Part shown: in pieces, positions 16,635 through 26,354 of the stretch
How the letters are laid out: every line of letters starts with the position of its first letter
Position numbering within the stretch: position 1 is the first letter of the stretch
DNA from: Solibacteraceae bacterium
Lineage (GTDB): Bacteria; Acidobacteriota; Terriglobia; Bryobacterales; Bryobacteraceae
Direction: 5' to 3'
Length of the DNA stretch: 64,000 bases
Assembly: GCA_021324015.1 (NCBI GenBank)
Contig: JAJPJX010000095.1
Coordinates: 1-64,000, forward strand
Translations under genes and position numbers: made by a program
The notes under the pieces: generated by a model
What the model saw: only the letters and a program-made list of their open reading frames with translations
What the model was told of the DNA's origin: nothing
The model's database searches: none

Positions 16635-17418
16635 GCCCCACTCGGACCGCCGCCCCCTGGCGTACCTGAATTCCAATTTTCTGAACAGCCCGGATGCCCG
16701 GGCGTTGCGTATCCTGGCGGAGTATTTGGAGCCGTTCAGCCATTTCCGCAGGGAGAACATCCGGGATACGGTAGTGTTTTTCGGGTCCGCCCGCCTGCGG
16801 GAAGACGGCCCTATGGGGCACTATTACCAGGACGCGCGGACTCTCGCGCGCATGGTCACCGAGTGGGCCCGCCAGTACACCAACAACACGCACCGCTTTG
16901 TGGTCTGCACCGGCGGCGGGCCGGGCATCATGGAGGCCGCCAACCGCGGCGCGGCGGATGCCGGGGGCAAGACCATCGGCTTGAACATCGGGCTGCCGTT
17001 CGAGCAGTTGCCGAATGGCTACATCACCCCGGAATTGAGCTTCGAATTCCATTACTTCTTCATGCGCAAGCTGTGGTTCGCCTATCTGGCAAAGGCCCTG
17101 GTGGTCTTCCCGGGCGGCTTCGGCACCTTGGATGAGATGATGGAAATCCTCACTCTGACGCAGACCCAGAAGCTGGCCAAAAAGGTTACCATCCTGCTGT
17201 ACGGCTCCAAGTACTGGCGGGAGATCATCAACTTCGAAGCTCTGGTGCGCCACGGCACAATCAGTTCGAGCGACCTGGAACTGTTCCGCTACGCCGACGA
17301 TCCCCAGACGGCATTCGAGATCCTGCGCGTGGACCTGCAGAAGTACGCGCTGCAGCCCGAGCCCGAACTGCCGGCCATTGCCAAGTCGCGCCACCCCGCC
17401 AAGCCGCCAGGGGCCTAG
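16621..17418 (+). CDS. LOG-family (TIGR00730-type) Rossmann protein
   Basis: 265 residues of the LOG/lysine-decarboxylase-like family. Members characterised so far release free cytokinin bases from nucleotide 5'-monophosphates or act as AMP/nucleotide ribohydrolases. The two diagnostic motifs are present: GGGPGIMEAANRGA near residue 98 and PGGFGTLDEMMEILTLTQTQ near residue 165. The extra N-terminal 45 residues and the length put it in the longer branch. Cytoplasmic. Its ATG lies 14 bases inside lpxD, so it is translationally coupled to it, although a role in lipid A is not implied. Confidence 0.88.
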   Translation: MPNDKPHSDRRPLAYLNSNFLNSPDARALRILAEYLEPFSHFRRENIRDTVVFFGSARLREDGPMGHYYQDARTLARMVTEWARQYTNNTHRFVVCTGGGPGIMEAANRGAADAGGKTIGLNIGLPFEQLPNGYITPELSFEFHYFFMRKLWFAYLAKALVVFPGGFGTLDEMMEILTLTQTQKLAKKVTILLYGSKYWREIINFEALVRHGTISSSDLELFRYADDPQTAFEILRVDLQKYALQPEPELPAIAKSRHPAKPPGA

Positions 17419-17449
17419 ATGGTCAACATCCGCATGCGAACAGGATAGA

Positions 17450-19408
17450 ATGGTCTGGAATATGGCGGCGCGCCTGATAGCCCTCTATCGAAAGCTCGGG
17501 CGGGTCGAGAAGGTCTTTCTTTTCCTGTTGTTGTTATACGCCGGGGCGCGCCTGGCGGCGGCCGGATCGGGCCTCGCGCTGCTGGCGGGCCTGGCCGTCT
17601 ACGCGGCCGGCTTCGTGGTAGCCCTGCGCCTGGCCAAAGCGGGGATCGCCCGGCTGATCTGGCGCCTGCGCAACCGGCTCATCGTCGCCTATCTGTTCAT
17701 CGCCGTCGTCCCCATTGTCCTGATCCTGACCCTGACGGCCACCGCCCTGTACATGGTGACCGGGCAGGTGGCGGTGTACCTGGTCAGCTCGGAACTGGCG
17801 CGCCGCAACCAGGCGCTCCAGGGGATCGCCGAAATCCTGGCGCGTACGCCGGCCGGGAACCGCGTGGAAGCCCTTCGCCGGGGGGCTTCCTTCCTGAACA
17901 GCCGCTTTCCCAAGGTAGAGATGTTATTCCGGGAAAGCCAGGAGTACCGCTATCCGGAAGGATCCCGCCTGACCCACCCGCCCGCCGGCTGGAAAGACGC
18001 CAGCGGCATTATGGTCAAAGACCGGCGGCTGTATAGTTGGGCGCACGTGCTGTCCGGTGCCGCCGAGGTCACCGTGGTGGCGCCGCTGACCCACGATTTC
18101 CTGGCCGGGCTGGTTCCCGAATTGGGCGACGTGTTCTTCATCACCGACCCGAACAGCGCCCACCTGCGGGCCGGACAAGTCATGCTGGCTGACGACACGC
18201 GCAACGCCAAGGCGGATCGCGTTCCGGCCCCATTCGTCGCGGCCGATATCGTGGTGACAGGCGTAAATCCCACCCCCGTGGCGCTGTGGGAGTCCCCGGA
18301 GCGCTGGGACAGCATGGTGCTGGTGGTCCATACGCGCACCTCCGCCCTGCTGGGCATCCTGTTCGGGGGCAAAATGGATTGGGGCCAGATCATCCTGGTG
18401 ATCTTCGTGGGCGTGGTGGTCCTGTTCGTCCTTGTCGAGATTGTCTCGCTGGTGATCGGCATCTCGCTCACCCGCACCATCACCAGCGCGGTCCACCATC
18501 TTTACGAAGGCACCCAAAGAGTCAAGGAAGGCGATTTTTCTCACCGTATTCCGGTTGAGGGCAGCGACCAGCTCGCCGAACTGGGGATCTCCTTCAACAC
18601 CATGACCGAAAACCTGGAGCGCCTGATCGTGGTGGCGAAGGAGAAGGAACGCCTGCAATCGGAACTGGAGATCGCCCGCGAAGTGCAGAGCCAGCTCTTC
18701 CCCAAGCAGGCTCCCCATTTGACCAGCCTGGAGGTCACCGGCGTGTGCAACCCGGCGCGCATGGTTTCCGGAGATTATTACGATTTCCAGGACCTGGCCG
18801 AACACAAATTGGCCTTTGCCATCGGGGACGTGGCGGGAAAGGGGATCTCGGCGGCGCTGCTGATGGCCGCCATCCAATCCACCATGCGCACGCAACTGAC
18901 GGCCAGCGCGTCCGCCAGGGGGAACGGCAGCGCGCCCGGACGCCTCTCGGCGGCGGCCCTGGTATCGCTGCTGAACAAGCAGCTCTATGCCAACACCTCG
19001 GCCGAAAAGTACGCCACCTTCTACTTCGCCCTGTACGACGAAGAGACCAGCACCTTGACCTACACCAACGCGGGTCACCTGCCGCCCATCCTGCTGCACG
19101 GCGGAGTTCCCCGCATGCTGGACGTCACCGGCACGGTGGTCGGCGCATTCCCGTTTACGCGGTACGATGAAAAACAAGTCGAGCTGACCAGCGGAGACCT
19201 GGTGGTCGGCTATACGGACGGCATCACCGAACCCGAGAACGAATACGGCGAGATGTTCGGCGAGGAACGGCTGAAGGACCTGCTGGTCAAGCACGCCCGC
19301 GACGACGCGCCCGAGATCATCGCCCGGGTCATGGAGGCCGTCCAGCAGTGGACCGGGGCCGGCGAGTTGCAGGACGACATGACCATGCTGGTGGCGCGCA
19401 AGCGATGA
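17450..19408 (+). CDS. Membrane-bound SpoIIE/RsbU-type serine/threonine phosphatase with HAMP domain
   Basis: 652 residues. Two N-terminal hydrophobic segments (about 24-60), a third around 85-110, an extracytoplasmic sensor region (about 115-310), another membrane span (about 325-355, WGQIILVIFVGVVVLFVLVE), a HAMP linker, a short coiled coil and a PP2C/SpoIIE phosphatase domain from about 425. The metal-binding aspartates are in SGDYYDF, IGDVAGKGIS, GYTDGITEPE and LQDDMTML. It probably dephosphorylates an anti-sigma-factor antagonist in response to an envelope signal, but no partner gene is in the window. ATG 17450 has an AGGA site; ATG 17462 is preceded by TAGAAT ten bases away and is an alternative. 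It overlaps nnr by four bases (ATGA). Confidence 0.9.
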   Translation: MVWNMAARLIALYRKLGRVEKVFLFLLLLYAGARLAAAGSGLALLAGLAVYAAGFVVALRLAKAGIARLIWRLRNRLIVAYLFIAVVPIVLILTLTATALYMVTGQVAVYLVSSELARRNQALQGIAEILARTPAGNRVEALRRGASFLNSRFPKVEMLFRESQEYRYPEGSRLTHPPAGWKDASGIMVKDRRLYSWAHVLSGAAEVTVVAPLTHDFLAGLVPELGDVFFITDPNSAHLRAGQVMLADDTRNAKADRVPAPFVAADIVVTGVNPTPVALWESPERWDSMVLVVHTRTSALLGILFGGKMDWGQIILVIFVGVVVLFVLVEIVSLVIGISLTRTITSAVHHLYEGTQRVKEGDFSHRIPVEGSDQLAELGISFNTMTENLERLIVVAKEKERLQSELEIAREVQSQLFPKQAPHLTSLEVTGVCNPARMVSGDYYDFQDLAEHKLAFAIGDVAGKGISAALLMAAIQSTMRTQLTASASARGNGSAPGRLSAAALVSLLNKQLYANTSAEKYATFYFALYDEETSTLTYTNAGHLPPILLHGGVPRMLDVTGTVVGAFPFTRYDEKQVELTSGDLVVGYTDGITEPENEYGEMFGEERLKDLLVKHARDDAPEIIARVMEAVQQWTGAGELQDDMTMLVARKR

Positions 19409-20958
19409 AGATTCTGACCGCGGCTCAAATGCGGGAGGTGGACCGCAGAACCATCGAAAGAGGTATTCCCGGTCTGGTCCTCATGGAAAACGCCGGTCAG
19501 CGTGTGGTGGAGTTGCTGGCCGAGAAGTTCGCCCCGCTGTCCTCGCAGCGCATCGTGGTGCTCTGCGGCAAAGGAAATAACGGGGGCGACGGCATGGTGG
19601 TCGCTCGGCAGGTGTTCACGCGCTTCCGCCCCGCCCTGGATGTGGTTCTGCTGGCGCCTCCGGAGCAATTGCAGGGAGACGCCGCTGAAAACTGGCGCAT
19701 GCTGCGGGCCTGCGGTTGCCCGGTGAGCCCCGCCATCACCCCAGCCATGCATGGCGCCACGCTGGTGGTGGATGCGCTGCTGGGCACGGGGATCCGCGGA
19801 CCGGCCGAAGGCGCCGTGCTGGAGGCGATTCGCGAGATTAACCGCGGCTTTCCGCTGGCCAAAGTGGTGGCCGTGGATATCCCCTCCGGCATGCCCAGCG
19901 ATTCACCGTTTCCCGGAGGAGAACACGCGCGCGCGGACTTCACCGTGACGTTCACCGCGCCCAAGCCGGCCCAGGTGCTGGCGCCGAACTGCAACGCCGT
20001 GGGGGAACTGCGCGTGGGTGCGATCGGCAGCCCGCCGGAACTCTACGAGGCCGATCCCGGCATCACCCTCTCCCTCGTTCAGCCGCGTGAGTTCCTGCAT
20101 CTGCTCGCGCCGCGCCGCCCGGGCGCCCACAAGGGCAGCTTCGGACATGTGCTGGTCATCGGCGGCAGCCGCGGCAAAACCGGCGCCGCCGCTATGGCCG
20201 GGCTGGCGGCGTTGCGCTCCGGCGCCGGATTGGTCACGGTGGCCTCGGCGGAATCCGCTATCCCGGTTATCGCCGGGCATGCCCCCGAACTGATGACCGA
20301 GCCGCTGCCGGAAACCGACTCCGGCGGCATTTCGCTGCGGGCGTTCGACTACGGACGCTTGCCGGACATCGCCGCCAACAAGGACGTGCTGGCCATCGGA
20401 CCGGGCGTGGGTACGCATCCCGAAACCGTGGCGTTGGTGCGCCGCGCCCTGGAGGAATTCCCGCACCCCGCCGTCGTGGACGCCGATGCCCTGAACGCGC
20501 TGGCGCAAACTCCGTTTTCTGCATCCGGAAGACTGCGTGTGCTGACTCCGCATCCCGGCGAGATGGCCCGTCTCACCGGCCGCACAGTCGCGGACATCGA
20601 GGCGGACCGCGTGGAGGCCGCGCGCGGCCTGGCCACCGGGCGCCAGGTCACGCTGGTTCTCAAAGGCCAGCGCTCCCTGATCGCGTTTCCGGACGGCCGC
20701 GTGTGGATCAATCCCACGGGGACGCCCGCCATGGCCAGCGGAGGCAGCGGCGACATCCTCACCGGGCTGCTGGCCGGCTTCCTGGGCCAATTCCCCGCCG
20801 AGCCCGGCCTGGCGGTTGCCGCCGCGGTCTATCTGCACGGCCTGGCCGGAGAATGCGGCGCGCGGGAACTCGGAGAGAAACCGCTCATCGCCACAGACCT
20901 GCTGCGGTTCCTTCCCGCCGCCCTGGAGGAGTGTGCCCGTTTTCCGGACCGCCTCTGA
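19405..20958 (+). CDS. nnr: Bifunctional NAD(P)H-hydrate epimerase/dehydratase
   Basis: 517 residues. Repairs damaged NADH and NADPH hydrates. The N-terminal YjeF_N domain (about 1-215) epimerises R and S hydrates (LCGKGNNGGDGMVVARQ, VVDALLGTGIRGP, VVAVDIPSGMPS). The C-terminal ribokinase-like domain (about 225-517) is the ADP/ATP-dependent dehydratase (GGSRGKTGAAAMAGLAALRS, DADALNAL, TPHPGEMARLTG, ASGGSGDILTGLLAGFL). Both catalytic halves look intact. Its start overlaps the phosphatase gene by four bases, and its end overlaps tsaE by 26 bases; nnr-tsaE adjacency is common in bacteria. Confidence 0.95.
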   Translation: MKILTAAQMREVDRRTIERGIPGLVLMENAGQRVVELLAEKFAPLSSQRIVVLCGKGNNGGDGMVVARQVFTRFRPALDVVLLAPPEQLQGDAAENWRMLRACGCPVSPAITPAMHGATLVVDALLGTGIRGPAEGAVLEAIREINRGFPLAKVVAVDIPSGMPSDSPFPGGEHARADFTVTFTAPKPAQVLAPNCNAVGELRVGAIGSPPELYEADPGITLSLVQPREFLHLLAPRRPGAHKGSFGHVLVIGGSRGKTGAAAMAGLAALRSGAGLVTVASAESAIPVIAGHAPELMTEPLPETDSGGISLRAFDYGRLPDIAANKDVLAIGPGVGTHPETVALVRRALEEFPHPAVVDADALNALAQTPFSASGRLRVLTPHPGEMARLTGRTVADIEADRVEAARGLATGRQVTLVLKGQRSLIAFPDGRVWINPTGTPAMASGGSGDILTGLLAGFLGQFPAEPGLAVAAAVYLHGLAGECGARELGEKPLIATDLLRFLPAALEECARFPDRL

Positions 20959-21382
20959 GGAAGAGACCATCGCGCTCGGAGAAAAGCTCGCCCGGCAGTT
21001 GCCCCGGCGCGCGGTGGTGCTCCTGATCGGCAACCTGGGCGCGGGCAAGACTACGCTGGCCAAGGGCATCGTCAAAGGCCTGGAGGTCGCCGCGCCGGAG
21101 GAGGTTTCGAGCCCCACCTTCACGCTGATCCACGAATACGGCCAAAGCCGCCGGGTCTATCACATCGATTTTTACCGCTTGGAAACCGCCCGCGAGTTGG
21201 CCACGCTGGGCCTGGAGGAATTGTTCGATCGTGAGGCCGTGTTCCTGATCGAGTGGGGCGAGCGCTTTCCGGAGTACATGCCCGCCGAGCGGCTGGAAAT
21301 CCGCTTGCGCGAAGTGCAGGGAGATGAGCGTGAGATCGAAGTGACTGTGCCCGCGCCCACCCGCGGCGCGGAATTGATATAG
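20933..21382 (+). CDS. tsaE: tRNA N6-threonylcarbamoyladenosine biosynthesis ATPase
   Basis: 149 residues. Works with TsaB and TsaD to make t6A37 in ANN-decoding tRNAs. The P-loop GNLGAGKTTLAKG is at about 33-45, followed by SSPTFTLIHEY, HIDFYRLE and the conserved IEWGERFPE. GTG 20933 is the only plausible start that keeps the full N-terminus (VPVFRTASEEETIALGEKLA); the GGAGGA ribosome site at 20925-20930 lies only two to three bases away, so coupling to nnr translation is likely. The 26-base overlap with nnr is in a different frame. Confidence 0.93.
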   Translation: MPVFRTASEEETIALGEKLARQLPRRAVVLLIGNLGAGKTTLAKGIVKGLEVAAPEEVSSPTFTLIHEYGQSRRVYHIDFYRLETARELATLGLEELFDREAVFLIEWGERFPEYMPAERLEIRLREVQGDEREIEVTVPAPTRGAELI

Positions 21383-21402
21383 TCTCCGGTTTGAGATCAC
21401 CG

Positions 21403-22569
21403 ATGCTCCTCCAGCCATCCGCAAGCGTGATGATTCTACTGTTGGCCGCCGCCGGTGCCTCCGCACAACTTCGCCCGGCGGAACCCGAGTTGGTGGGCAT
21501 GTCCAGGGAGAGGTTGGCACGGGCTGGCGCGCTGCTGGAAGGCGAAGTGCGCTCCGGCCGCGTGGGGGCTGCTTCCATCCTGGTGGCGCGCCGCGAAAGG
21601 ATTGTGTTGCAAAAGGCGTTTGGCCGCCTTTCCTCGTCCCCGGGTGCCCCGCCGCTCGAGCCTGATTCGGTTTTCCTGCTGGCGTCCATCACCAAGCCGG
21701 TCACGGCCTGCGCTCTCATGCTGCTGGTCGAACACGGGCAAGTAGTGCTCAACGATCCGGTGTCGCGCTATCTTCCCGAGTTCACGGGTGGAGAGCGCGG
21801 CCACGTGCTGGTCCGCTATCTGCTCTCCCACACCTCGGGTCTGCCCGACATGCTGCCGGAGAACACCGAGTTGCGCCGGGCGCACGCGCCGCTGAGCGAA
21901 TTCGTGAAGCACACCTTCCACACGCCGCTTTTGTACCCGCCCGGTAAGGGCTTTCGCTACCAGAGCATGGGCATTCTGCTGGCCGCAGAGATCGTCGAGC
22001 GGCTGTCCGGTATGCGCCTTCGGGATTTTGAAGCCAAAGAAATCTTCGAGCCCATGGGGATGAAGGACTCCTCCCTGGGACTGGGCGGCCGCCGCATCGC
22101 CGATCTGGTCGAGTGCCAGGAAGGCCCGGGAGGAAATCGTGCCGACATTCAGAGTTTTGGGGCCAACAGCCCGTATTGGCGTGATATGGGCCATCCCTGG
22201 GGCGGTATGCACAGCAACACCCGCGATCTCGCCATCCTTTTGCAGACCTTCCTGAACGGCGGTTCCTATGCGGGCCGGCGGCTCTTCAGCCCCAACACAG
22301 TGCGCGAGATGATCACCGACCAGAACGCCGGGCTGCAGGCCCCCTGGGGACTGGGCTGGGCGCTGGGACGATCCATCGCCTGGAATGGCTTTGGCGACCT
22401 GATCTCGGCCCGTACCTTCGGGCATGTCGGCGCGACCGGCACGGCGGCCTGGGCCGACCCCGAAAGCCAACTGCTCTGCGTCATCCTGACCAACCGCCCC
22501 TACTCGATCGACGACGGCAGGCTGCTCCGGCAAGTGTCCAACGTTGTCGCCGCTTCCGTCGAAAAATGA
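21403..22569 (+). CDS. Secreted serine hydrolase of the beta-lactamase/class C (PBP4-like) family
   Basis: 388 residues. A signal peptide (SVMILLLAAAGASA) precedes a serine-hydrolase domain of the beta-lactamase/esterase/D-Ala-D-Ala peptidase superfamily. SxxK is ASITKPV near residue 95, the Tyr motif is the RYQSMG region and the late triad motif is FGHVGATGTAAW (HxG type). HxG in place of KTG, and Tyr-Gln-Ser instead of YxN, suit an esterase or peptidase of unknown substrate better than a true beta-lactamase. The start is uncertain: TTG 21391, ATG 21403 and ATG 21430 are in frame; ATG 21403 gives a normal signal peptide. It converges with mnmE. Confidence 0.87.
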   Translation: MLLQPSASVMILLLAAAGASAQLRPAEPELVGMSRERLARAGALLEGEVRSGRVGAASILVARRERIVLQKAFGRLSSSPGAPPLEPDSVFLLASITKPVTACALMLLVEHGQVVLNDPVSRYLPEFTGGERGHVLVRYLLSHTSGLPDMLPENTELRRAHAPLSEFVKHTFHTPLLYPPGKGFRYQSMGILLAAEIVERLSGMRLRDFEAKEIFEPMGMKDSSLGLGGRRIADLVECQEGPGGNRADIQSFGANSPYWRDMGHPWGGMHSNTRDLAILLQTFLNGGSYAGRRLFSPNTVREMITDQNAGLQAPWGLGWALGRSIAWNGFGDLISARTFGHVGATGTAAWADPESQLLCVILTNRPYSIDDGRLLRQVSNVVAASVEK

Positions 22570-22591
22570 TCCGGCTTGCCGGCGCCCCGTC

Positions 22592-23944
22592 CTACTTCCC
22601 GATGCAGAAGGTCGAGAAAATCCGGTTGAGGATATCGTCCGCGGTGGTGGCGCCGGTGATGGCATCGATGGGGCGCAGCGCGGCGTACAGGTCCAGCAGC
22701 AGCATCTCGTGCGGGATGCTTTCGTGCGCCGCGGTTTCTGCCTTTTCGAGATAACGCACGCACTCCTGCAACAACCGTTCGTGGCGTACGCTGGTGATGA
22801 AACTGGCCTCCTGCTCCACGGAGCCCTGCGGAGCCACGGCCTCCAGAATGGCATCGCGCAGAGCCGGGATACCCTCGCCGCTCAAGGCCGACACCGCCAC
22901 CAGACGTTCCGTGATTCCGCAGCGCCGTGGCAGATCGCTCTTGTTACCCACCAGCAGCCAGCACCCTTTGCCGCGGGCCCGTTCTATCAATTCCAGATCC
23001 TGCGCCTCCGCTGCGGCGGAGAGGTCTACCACCACCAGGGTCAGATCGGCGTCCGCCATGGCCTGAAAGCTGCGTTCGATGCCCAACGTCTCGACCAGGC
23101 CCTCACCCGGGCGGATGCCCGCCGTGTCGTAAAGTTTGACCGGGATGCCGTGGATGGCCGCCACCTCCGAGACTAGGTCCCGGGTGGTGCCCGGAATCTC
23201 CGTGACAATGGCGCGGTCCTGCTCCAGCAGGCGGTTGAACAGGCTGCTTTTGCCCACGTTCGGGCGTCCCACGATGGCCAGCGTCAGCCCGGCGCGAACC
23301 AGGTCTCCATAGGCGAAGCTGGCCGCCAGGCGCGCGACCCCTTCGCGCAGGGGCGCGAGGCGCCCCAGAATCTCCTGGGGCGAAGCTACGCTGATGTCGT
23401 CTTCGGCGAAGTCGATCCCTGCCTCCAGGAGCGCGATCAATTCTAGCATCTGCTCCTTGAGCGGGGCCAGGCGGCGGGAGACCGAGCCCTCCGCCTGCTG
23501 TGCGGCGACGCGGGCCTGATACAGGGTGGTGGCCTCGATCAGGTCGCGGATGGCCTCAGCCCGGGGCAGGTCGATGCGCCCCCGCAGGAAGGCTCGCAGC
23601 GTGAACTCGCCGGGTTCGGCCAGCCGCGCTCCGGCGGAGACGGCGCGTTCCACGCAGTGCCGAAGCACCACCGGAGAACCGTGGCAGGTGATCTCCACCA
23701 CGTCCTCGCAGGTATACGAGCGCGGCTTCTCGAAAAACGCGACCACGACTTGATCCACCAGCCGGCCTTCCGGGTCCACGAGTTCAGCCAGTTGCGAGCC
23801 CCAATTGCGCCAGACCGCTGGGTGCGGAAATCGCAGGATGCTCTCAGACACTGGCCGTGCCGACGGCCCCGAAAGACGCACAACTCCAATACCTGAACGG
23901 CCCGGAGGGGTCGAAAGGGCGACAATCGTGTCCTGAAGATCCAA
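22592..23944 (-). CDS. mnmE: tRNA uridine-5-carboxymethylaminomethyl modification GTPase
   Basis: 450 residues. With MnmG, modifies the wobble uridine of several tRNAs. The N-terminal tetrahydrofolate-binding domain ([20 protein letters not shown]) is followed by a helical domain split by the G domain: P-loop GRPNVGKS at 226-233, DTAG at 273-276 and NKSD later. The C-terminus is FCIGK, which carries the conserved active-site cysteine. The start is TTG 23944, since no ATG or GTG precedes the conserved first residues. Last gene of the rpmH-rnpA-yidD-yidC-jag-mnmE operon, nine bases after jag. Confidence 0.97.
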   Translation of the reverse strand: MDLQDTIVALSTPPGRSGIGVVRLSGPSARPVSESILRFPHPAVWRNWGSQLAELVDPEGRLVDQVVVAFFEKPRSYTCEDVVEITCHGSPVVLRHCVERAVSAGARLAEPGEFTLRAFLRGRIDLPRAEAIRDLIEATTLYQARVAAQQAEGSVSRRLAPLKEQMLELIALLEAGIDFAEDDISVASPQEILGRLAPLREGVARLAASFAYGDLVRAGLTLAIVGRPNVGKSSLFNRLLEQDRAIVTEIPGTTRDLVSEVAAIHGIPVKLYDTAGIRPGEGLVETLGIERSFQAMADADLTLVVVDLSAAAEAQDLELIERARGKGCWLLVGNKSDLPRRCGITERLVAVSALSGEGIPALRDAILEAVAPQGSVEQEASFITSVRHERLLQECVRYLEKAETAAHESIPHEMLLLDLYAALRPIDAITGATTADDILNRIFSTFCIGK

Positions 23945-23953
23945 AGGCGGAAA

Positions 23954-24586
23954 CTAGCGGCGGGCGCCGTGAGCGCGGGATGGCCTTTGCCCGCGCGGAC
24001 CGCCGCGGCCCCGGTCCCGCGGGGGGCCTTCCGGCCGCCCGGAGCCCCGGAAACTGGGGGGTGGTGCCGGAGATTCCGGCAAACTGGGCATGCCGGCGGG
24101 ATATACCACCACTTGCCTGTGGATTCCCGAACCGCTGCTTTCGCTGCGCACGGCCGTATCGTTGCGCAAAGCCAGGTGAATTACGCGCCGCTCCCGGCTA
24201 TTCATGGGATTGAACCGGAACGGCTGCCCGGTGCGTTTCACCTTGTCCGCCGCGGCCGATGCGCTGAGCCGCAGTTCCTCGATGCGCAGCAGCCGGTAGT
24301 CATTGGCGTCGAAGGAGATCCGGGAATGGTCTTCGGAGGGCACGCGCAGCACCTCCATGGTCAGGTGTTCCAGGGCCAGCAGTAACTCGGCCCGGTTGGC
24401 CAGTAGCAATTCCTCATCTGGCCCGTGGAACTTGACCAGAAGCTCCGGCGTCTCGAAGTCGTCCGCGGCGGGCTGCCCGTCTTCCATTTCGTAGTTCACC
24501 CGGAAGCCGGCCAGCAGCAGCAGCCGCCGAAGAAACCCATCTAGCTCGGCTCCGACCGAGGATACGGAGTATTTGCGTTCGCTCAC
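23954..24586 (-). CDS. Jag/KhpB-type RNA-binding protein (R3H domain)
   Basis: 210 residues. Position between yidC and mnmE and the R3H motif (RxxxH in NSRERRVIHLAL, near residue 140) identify the SpoIIIJ-associated Jag/KhpB/EloR group, which bind RNA and affect cell division in Firmicutes. The preceding KH-like segment (about 50-120) is recognisable only by its pattern. The N-terminal Jag domain of the Gram-positive proteins is missing. The last 45 residues are a Gly/Arg/Pro-rich basic tail (RGRGGPRGQRPSRAHGARR), likely disordered and RNA-binding. Its ATG lies three bases after the yidC stop. Confidence 0.88.
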   Translation of the reverse strand: MSERKYSVSSVGAELDGFLRRLLLLAGFRVNYEMEDGQPAADDFETPELLVKFHGPDEELLLANRAELLLALEHLTMEVLRVPSEDHSRISFDANDYRLLRIEELRLSASAAADKVKRTGQPFRFNPMNSRERRVIHLALRNDTAVRSESSGSGIHRQVVVYPAGMPSLPESPAPPPSFRGSGRPEGPPRDRGRGGPRGQRPSRAHGARR

Positions 24587-24589
24587 CGT

Positions 24590-26305
24590 CTACTTCTTGC
24601 CACCCTTCTTCTTGGGCTGCACCGAGAGAGCCACCTCCGCAGCCACTGCGGTCTTGTTGAAAAACCACTGCTGCGCGATGCCCACCAGATTGCTGGTCAA
24701 ATAGTATAATACCAGCCCGCTCGAGAGGTTGTAGAACATGAACCCGAACACCAGCGGCATGATCATCATCATCTTCTGCTGGTTGGGATCCGGTGTCGTG
24801 CTGGGCGTCATCTTCTGCATGATGAATTGGCTGGCCACCATGATCAGCGGCAGCACTTTGATCGGCAGGGTCTCCGGCTGGGAAAGATCGGTGACCCACA
24901 GCCAGTGCGCACCGCGCATCTCCACCGACACGGTGAACACTTTGTAAAAGGCGAAGAAAAAGGGGATCTGGAGCGCCATCGGCACGCACCCGCCCATAGG
25001 GTTCACGCCGTATTTCTTGTACAACTCCATCGTTTCCTGGTTTTGGTCGGCTTTGCGGGGGTCCCGGATGCTGATGCTCTTGTACTTTTCGTTGATGGCC
25101 TTGATCTGCGGCTGGAGCGCCTGCATCTTCTTCATGGACTTCATGCTGGAGATCTTCAGGGGGAACAGCGCAAAGTTCAGGGCGATGGTCACCAGGATGA
25201 TCGCCCACCCGTAGTTCCGGACCACGTGGTCATTCACCCAGTTCACGATCAGAAACAAGGGCTTCGCCAGTAGGCCGAACCAGCCGAAGTCCACGATCTG
25301 CTCCAGCTTGGGGTTTACCGAGCGGAGAATATCGATGTCTTTGGGCCCCACGAACAGCGAAAAGCGGTTCACCGAGCCGTTGCCCACAGCCGTGCCCGCC
25401 ATCGGAATCTCCTTCTCCTCGTATGGCGTGCGCACCGAATCGGAGAACGTCACGGATTCCACCGGGCCCGGGCTGTCGGGCAGGAAAGCGGCAACGAAAT
25501 ATGTGTCTTCGACGCCGGCAAACGAGTATTGCCCGGTGAACTGCGCCGGGCCGTTCTTGGCCGCCTTGGCGGAATTCTTGACCAGCTTACCTTCGGCCGT
25601 GTTGAAGTAGAGCGTTTGGGAGGCTCCGGCGGGGTTTGGCACCGCCATATCGCCGAAGCCGCCGCGCCACTCGATCAGCGCCGGAAGCGCTTTGCCGCCG
25701 TCGCTCACTTCGGTGGAAATCTGCGAAAGATAGCTGTTTGCCTGGAACCGGAAGGTCTTGCGCGCCCGTGTCTGGCCGTTAGAGAACTCGAAGGTCACTC
25801 CCAGCCCGTCCGGATCCTTCTTGATGGCATATAGCGCCTGGTTCAGATCCACTGCAGGCTTCTGGCCGGAGAAATACAGCGAAAAGGGGGCACTGGTGGC
25901 GGAGGCGCCGTTTACCAGTTCCAGCGGCTTGCCCGAATGCGCCGCGAACTTCTTCAACAGCCAGTTATGCACCACCGCGCCGCGGTTGCTGAAAGTAATC
26001 CGATACAGGTCGGTCTCGATGAAGACGCGCTCTTCAGCCTGCGCGGAAACGGGAGGGGTGGCGGGGATCGCGGAAGCGGGCGTGGCCGCCGGAATAGCGG
26101 TGGCCGGCGCCGCAGGCGCCTTCCCCTGGGATTGCGATGCCACCGGCTTTTTCGACGGCGGCGCGATCGTCTTGTAGAAATAAGGAGTTACGAACAGGAC
26201 CGCGCCCATCAGCAGGAAGGCCAGCAGCAGCCGCAACTCCATCGACATCTCTTTGGGAGGCTCGGGCCCCCCGATCGTCATTCCGGCGTTATTTGGTTCG
26301 GCCAT
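24590..26305 (-). CDS. yidC: Membrane protein insertase YidC
   Basis: 571 residues, inserts and folds inner-membrane proteins with or without Sec. One N-terminal membrane segment (about 23-42, LRLLLAFLLMGAVLFVTPYF), an Ala/Pro-rich linker, the large periplasmic beta-sandwich domain (about 90-340), and the conserved five-helix insertase core from about 355 (FGLLAKPLFLIVNWVNDHV, NYGWAIILVTIALNFALFPL), with KKMQALQPQIKAINEKY in the cytoplasmic hairpin. The C-terminus is basic (QPKKKGGKK), which suits ribosome contact. ATG 26305 is chosen because upstream sequence is not membrane-protein-like. Confidence 0.97.
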   Translation of the reverse strand: MAEPNNAGMTIGGPEPPKEMSMELRLLLAFLLMGAVLFVTPYFYKTIAPPSKKPVASQSQGKAPAAPATAIPAATPASAIPATPPVSAQAEERVFIETDLYRITFSNRGAVVHNWLLKKFAAHSGKPLELVNGASATSAPFSLYFSGQKPAVDLNQALYAIKKDPDGLGVTFEFSNGQTRARKTFRFQANSYLSQISTEVSDGGKALPALIEWRGGFGDMAVPNPAGASQTLYFNTAEGKLVKNSAKAAKNGPAQFTGQYSFAGVEDTYFVAAFLPDSPGPVESVTFSDSVRTPYEEKEIPMAGTAVGNGSVNRFSLFVGPKDIDILRSVNPKLEQIVDFGWFGLLAKPLFLIVNWVNDHVVRNYGWAIILVTIALNFALFPLKISSMKSMKKMQALQPQIKAINEKYKSISIRDPRKADQNQETMELYKKYGVNPMGGCVPMALQIPFFFAFYKVFTVSVEMRGAHWLWVTDLSQPETLPIKVLPLIMVASQFIMQKMTPSTTPDPNQQKMMMIMPLVFGFMFYNLSSGLVLYYLTSNLVGIAQQWFFNKTAVAAEVALSVQPKKKGGKK

Positions 26306-26354
26306 GCTGTCTTGACTTCGTTCCCTATTGATCGTCACTTCCGGTAGAATGCGC

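Noticed and set aside
20816-20932. Extending tsaE upstream inside nnr
   Set aside because: The added residues have no TsaE similarity and overlap a well-kept nnr C-terminus; the family start matches GTG 20933.
21403-22569. Beta-lactamase conferring antibiotic resistance
   Set aside because: HxG instead of KTG and a missing canonical YxN favour a general serine esterase or peptidase of the superfamily.
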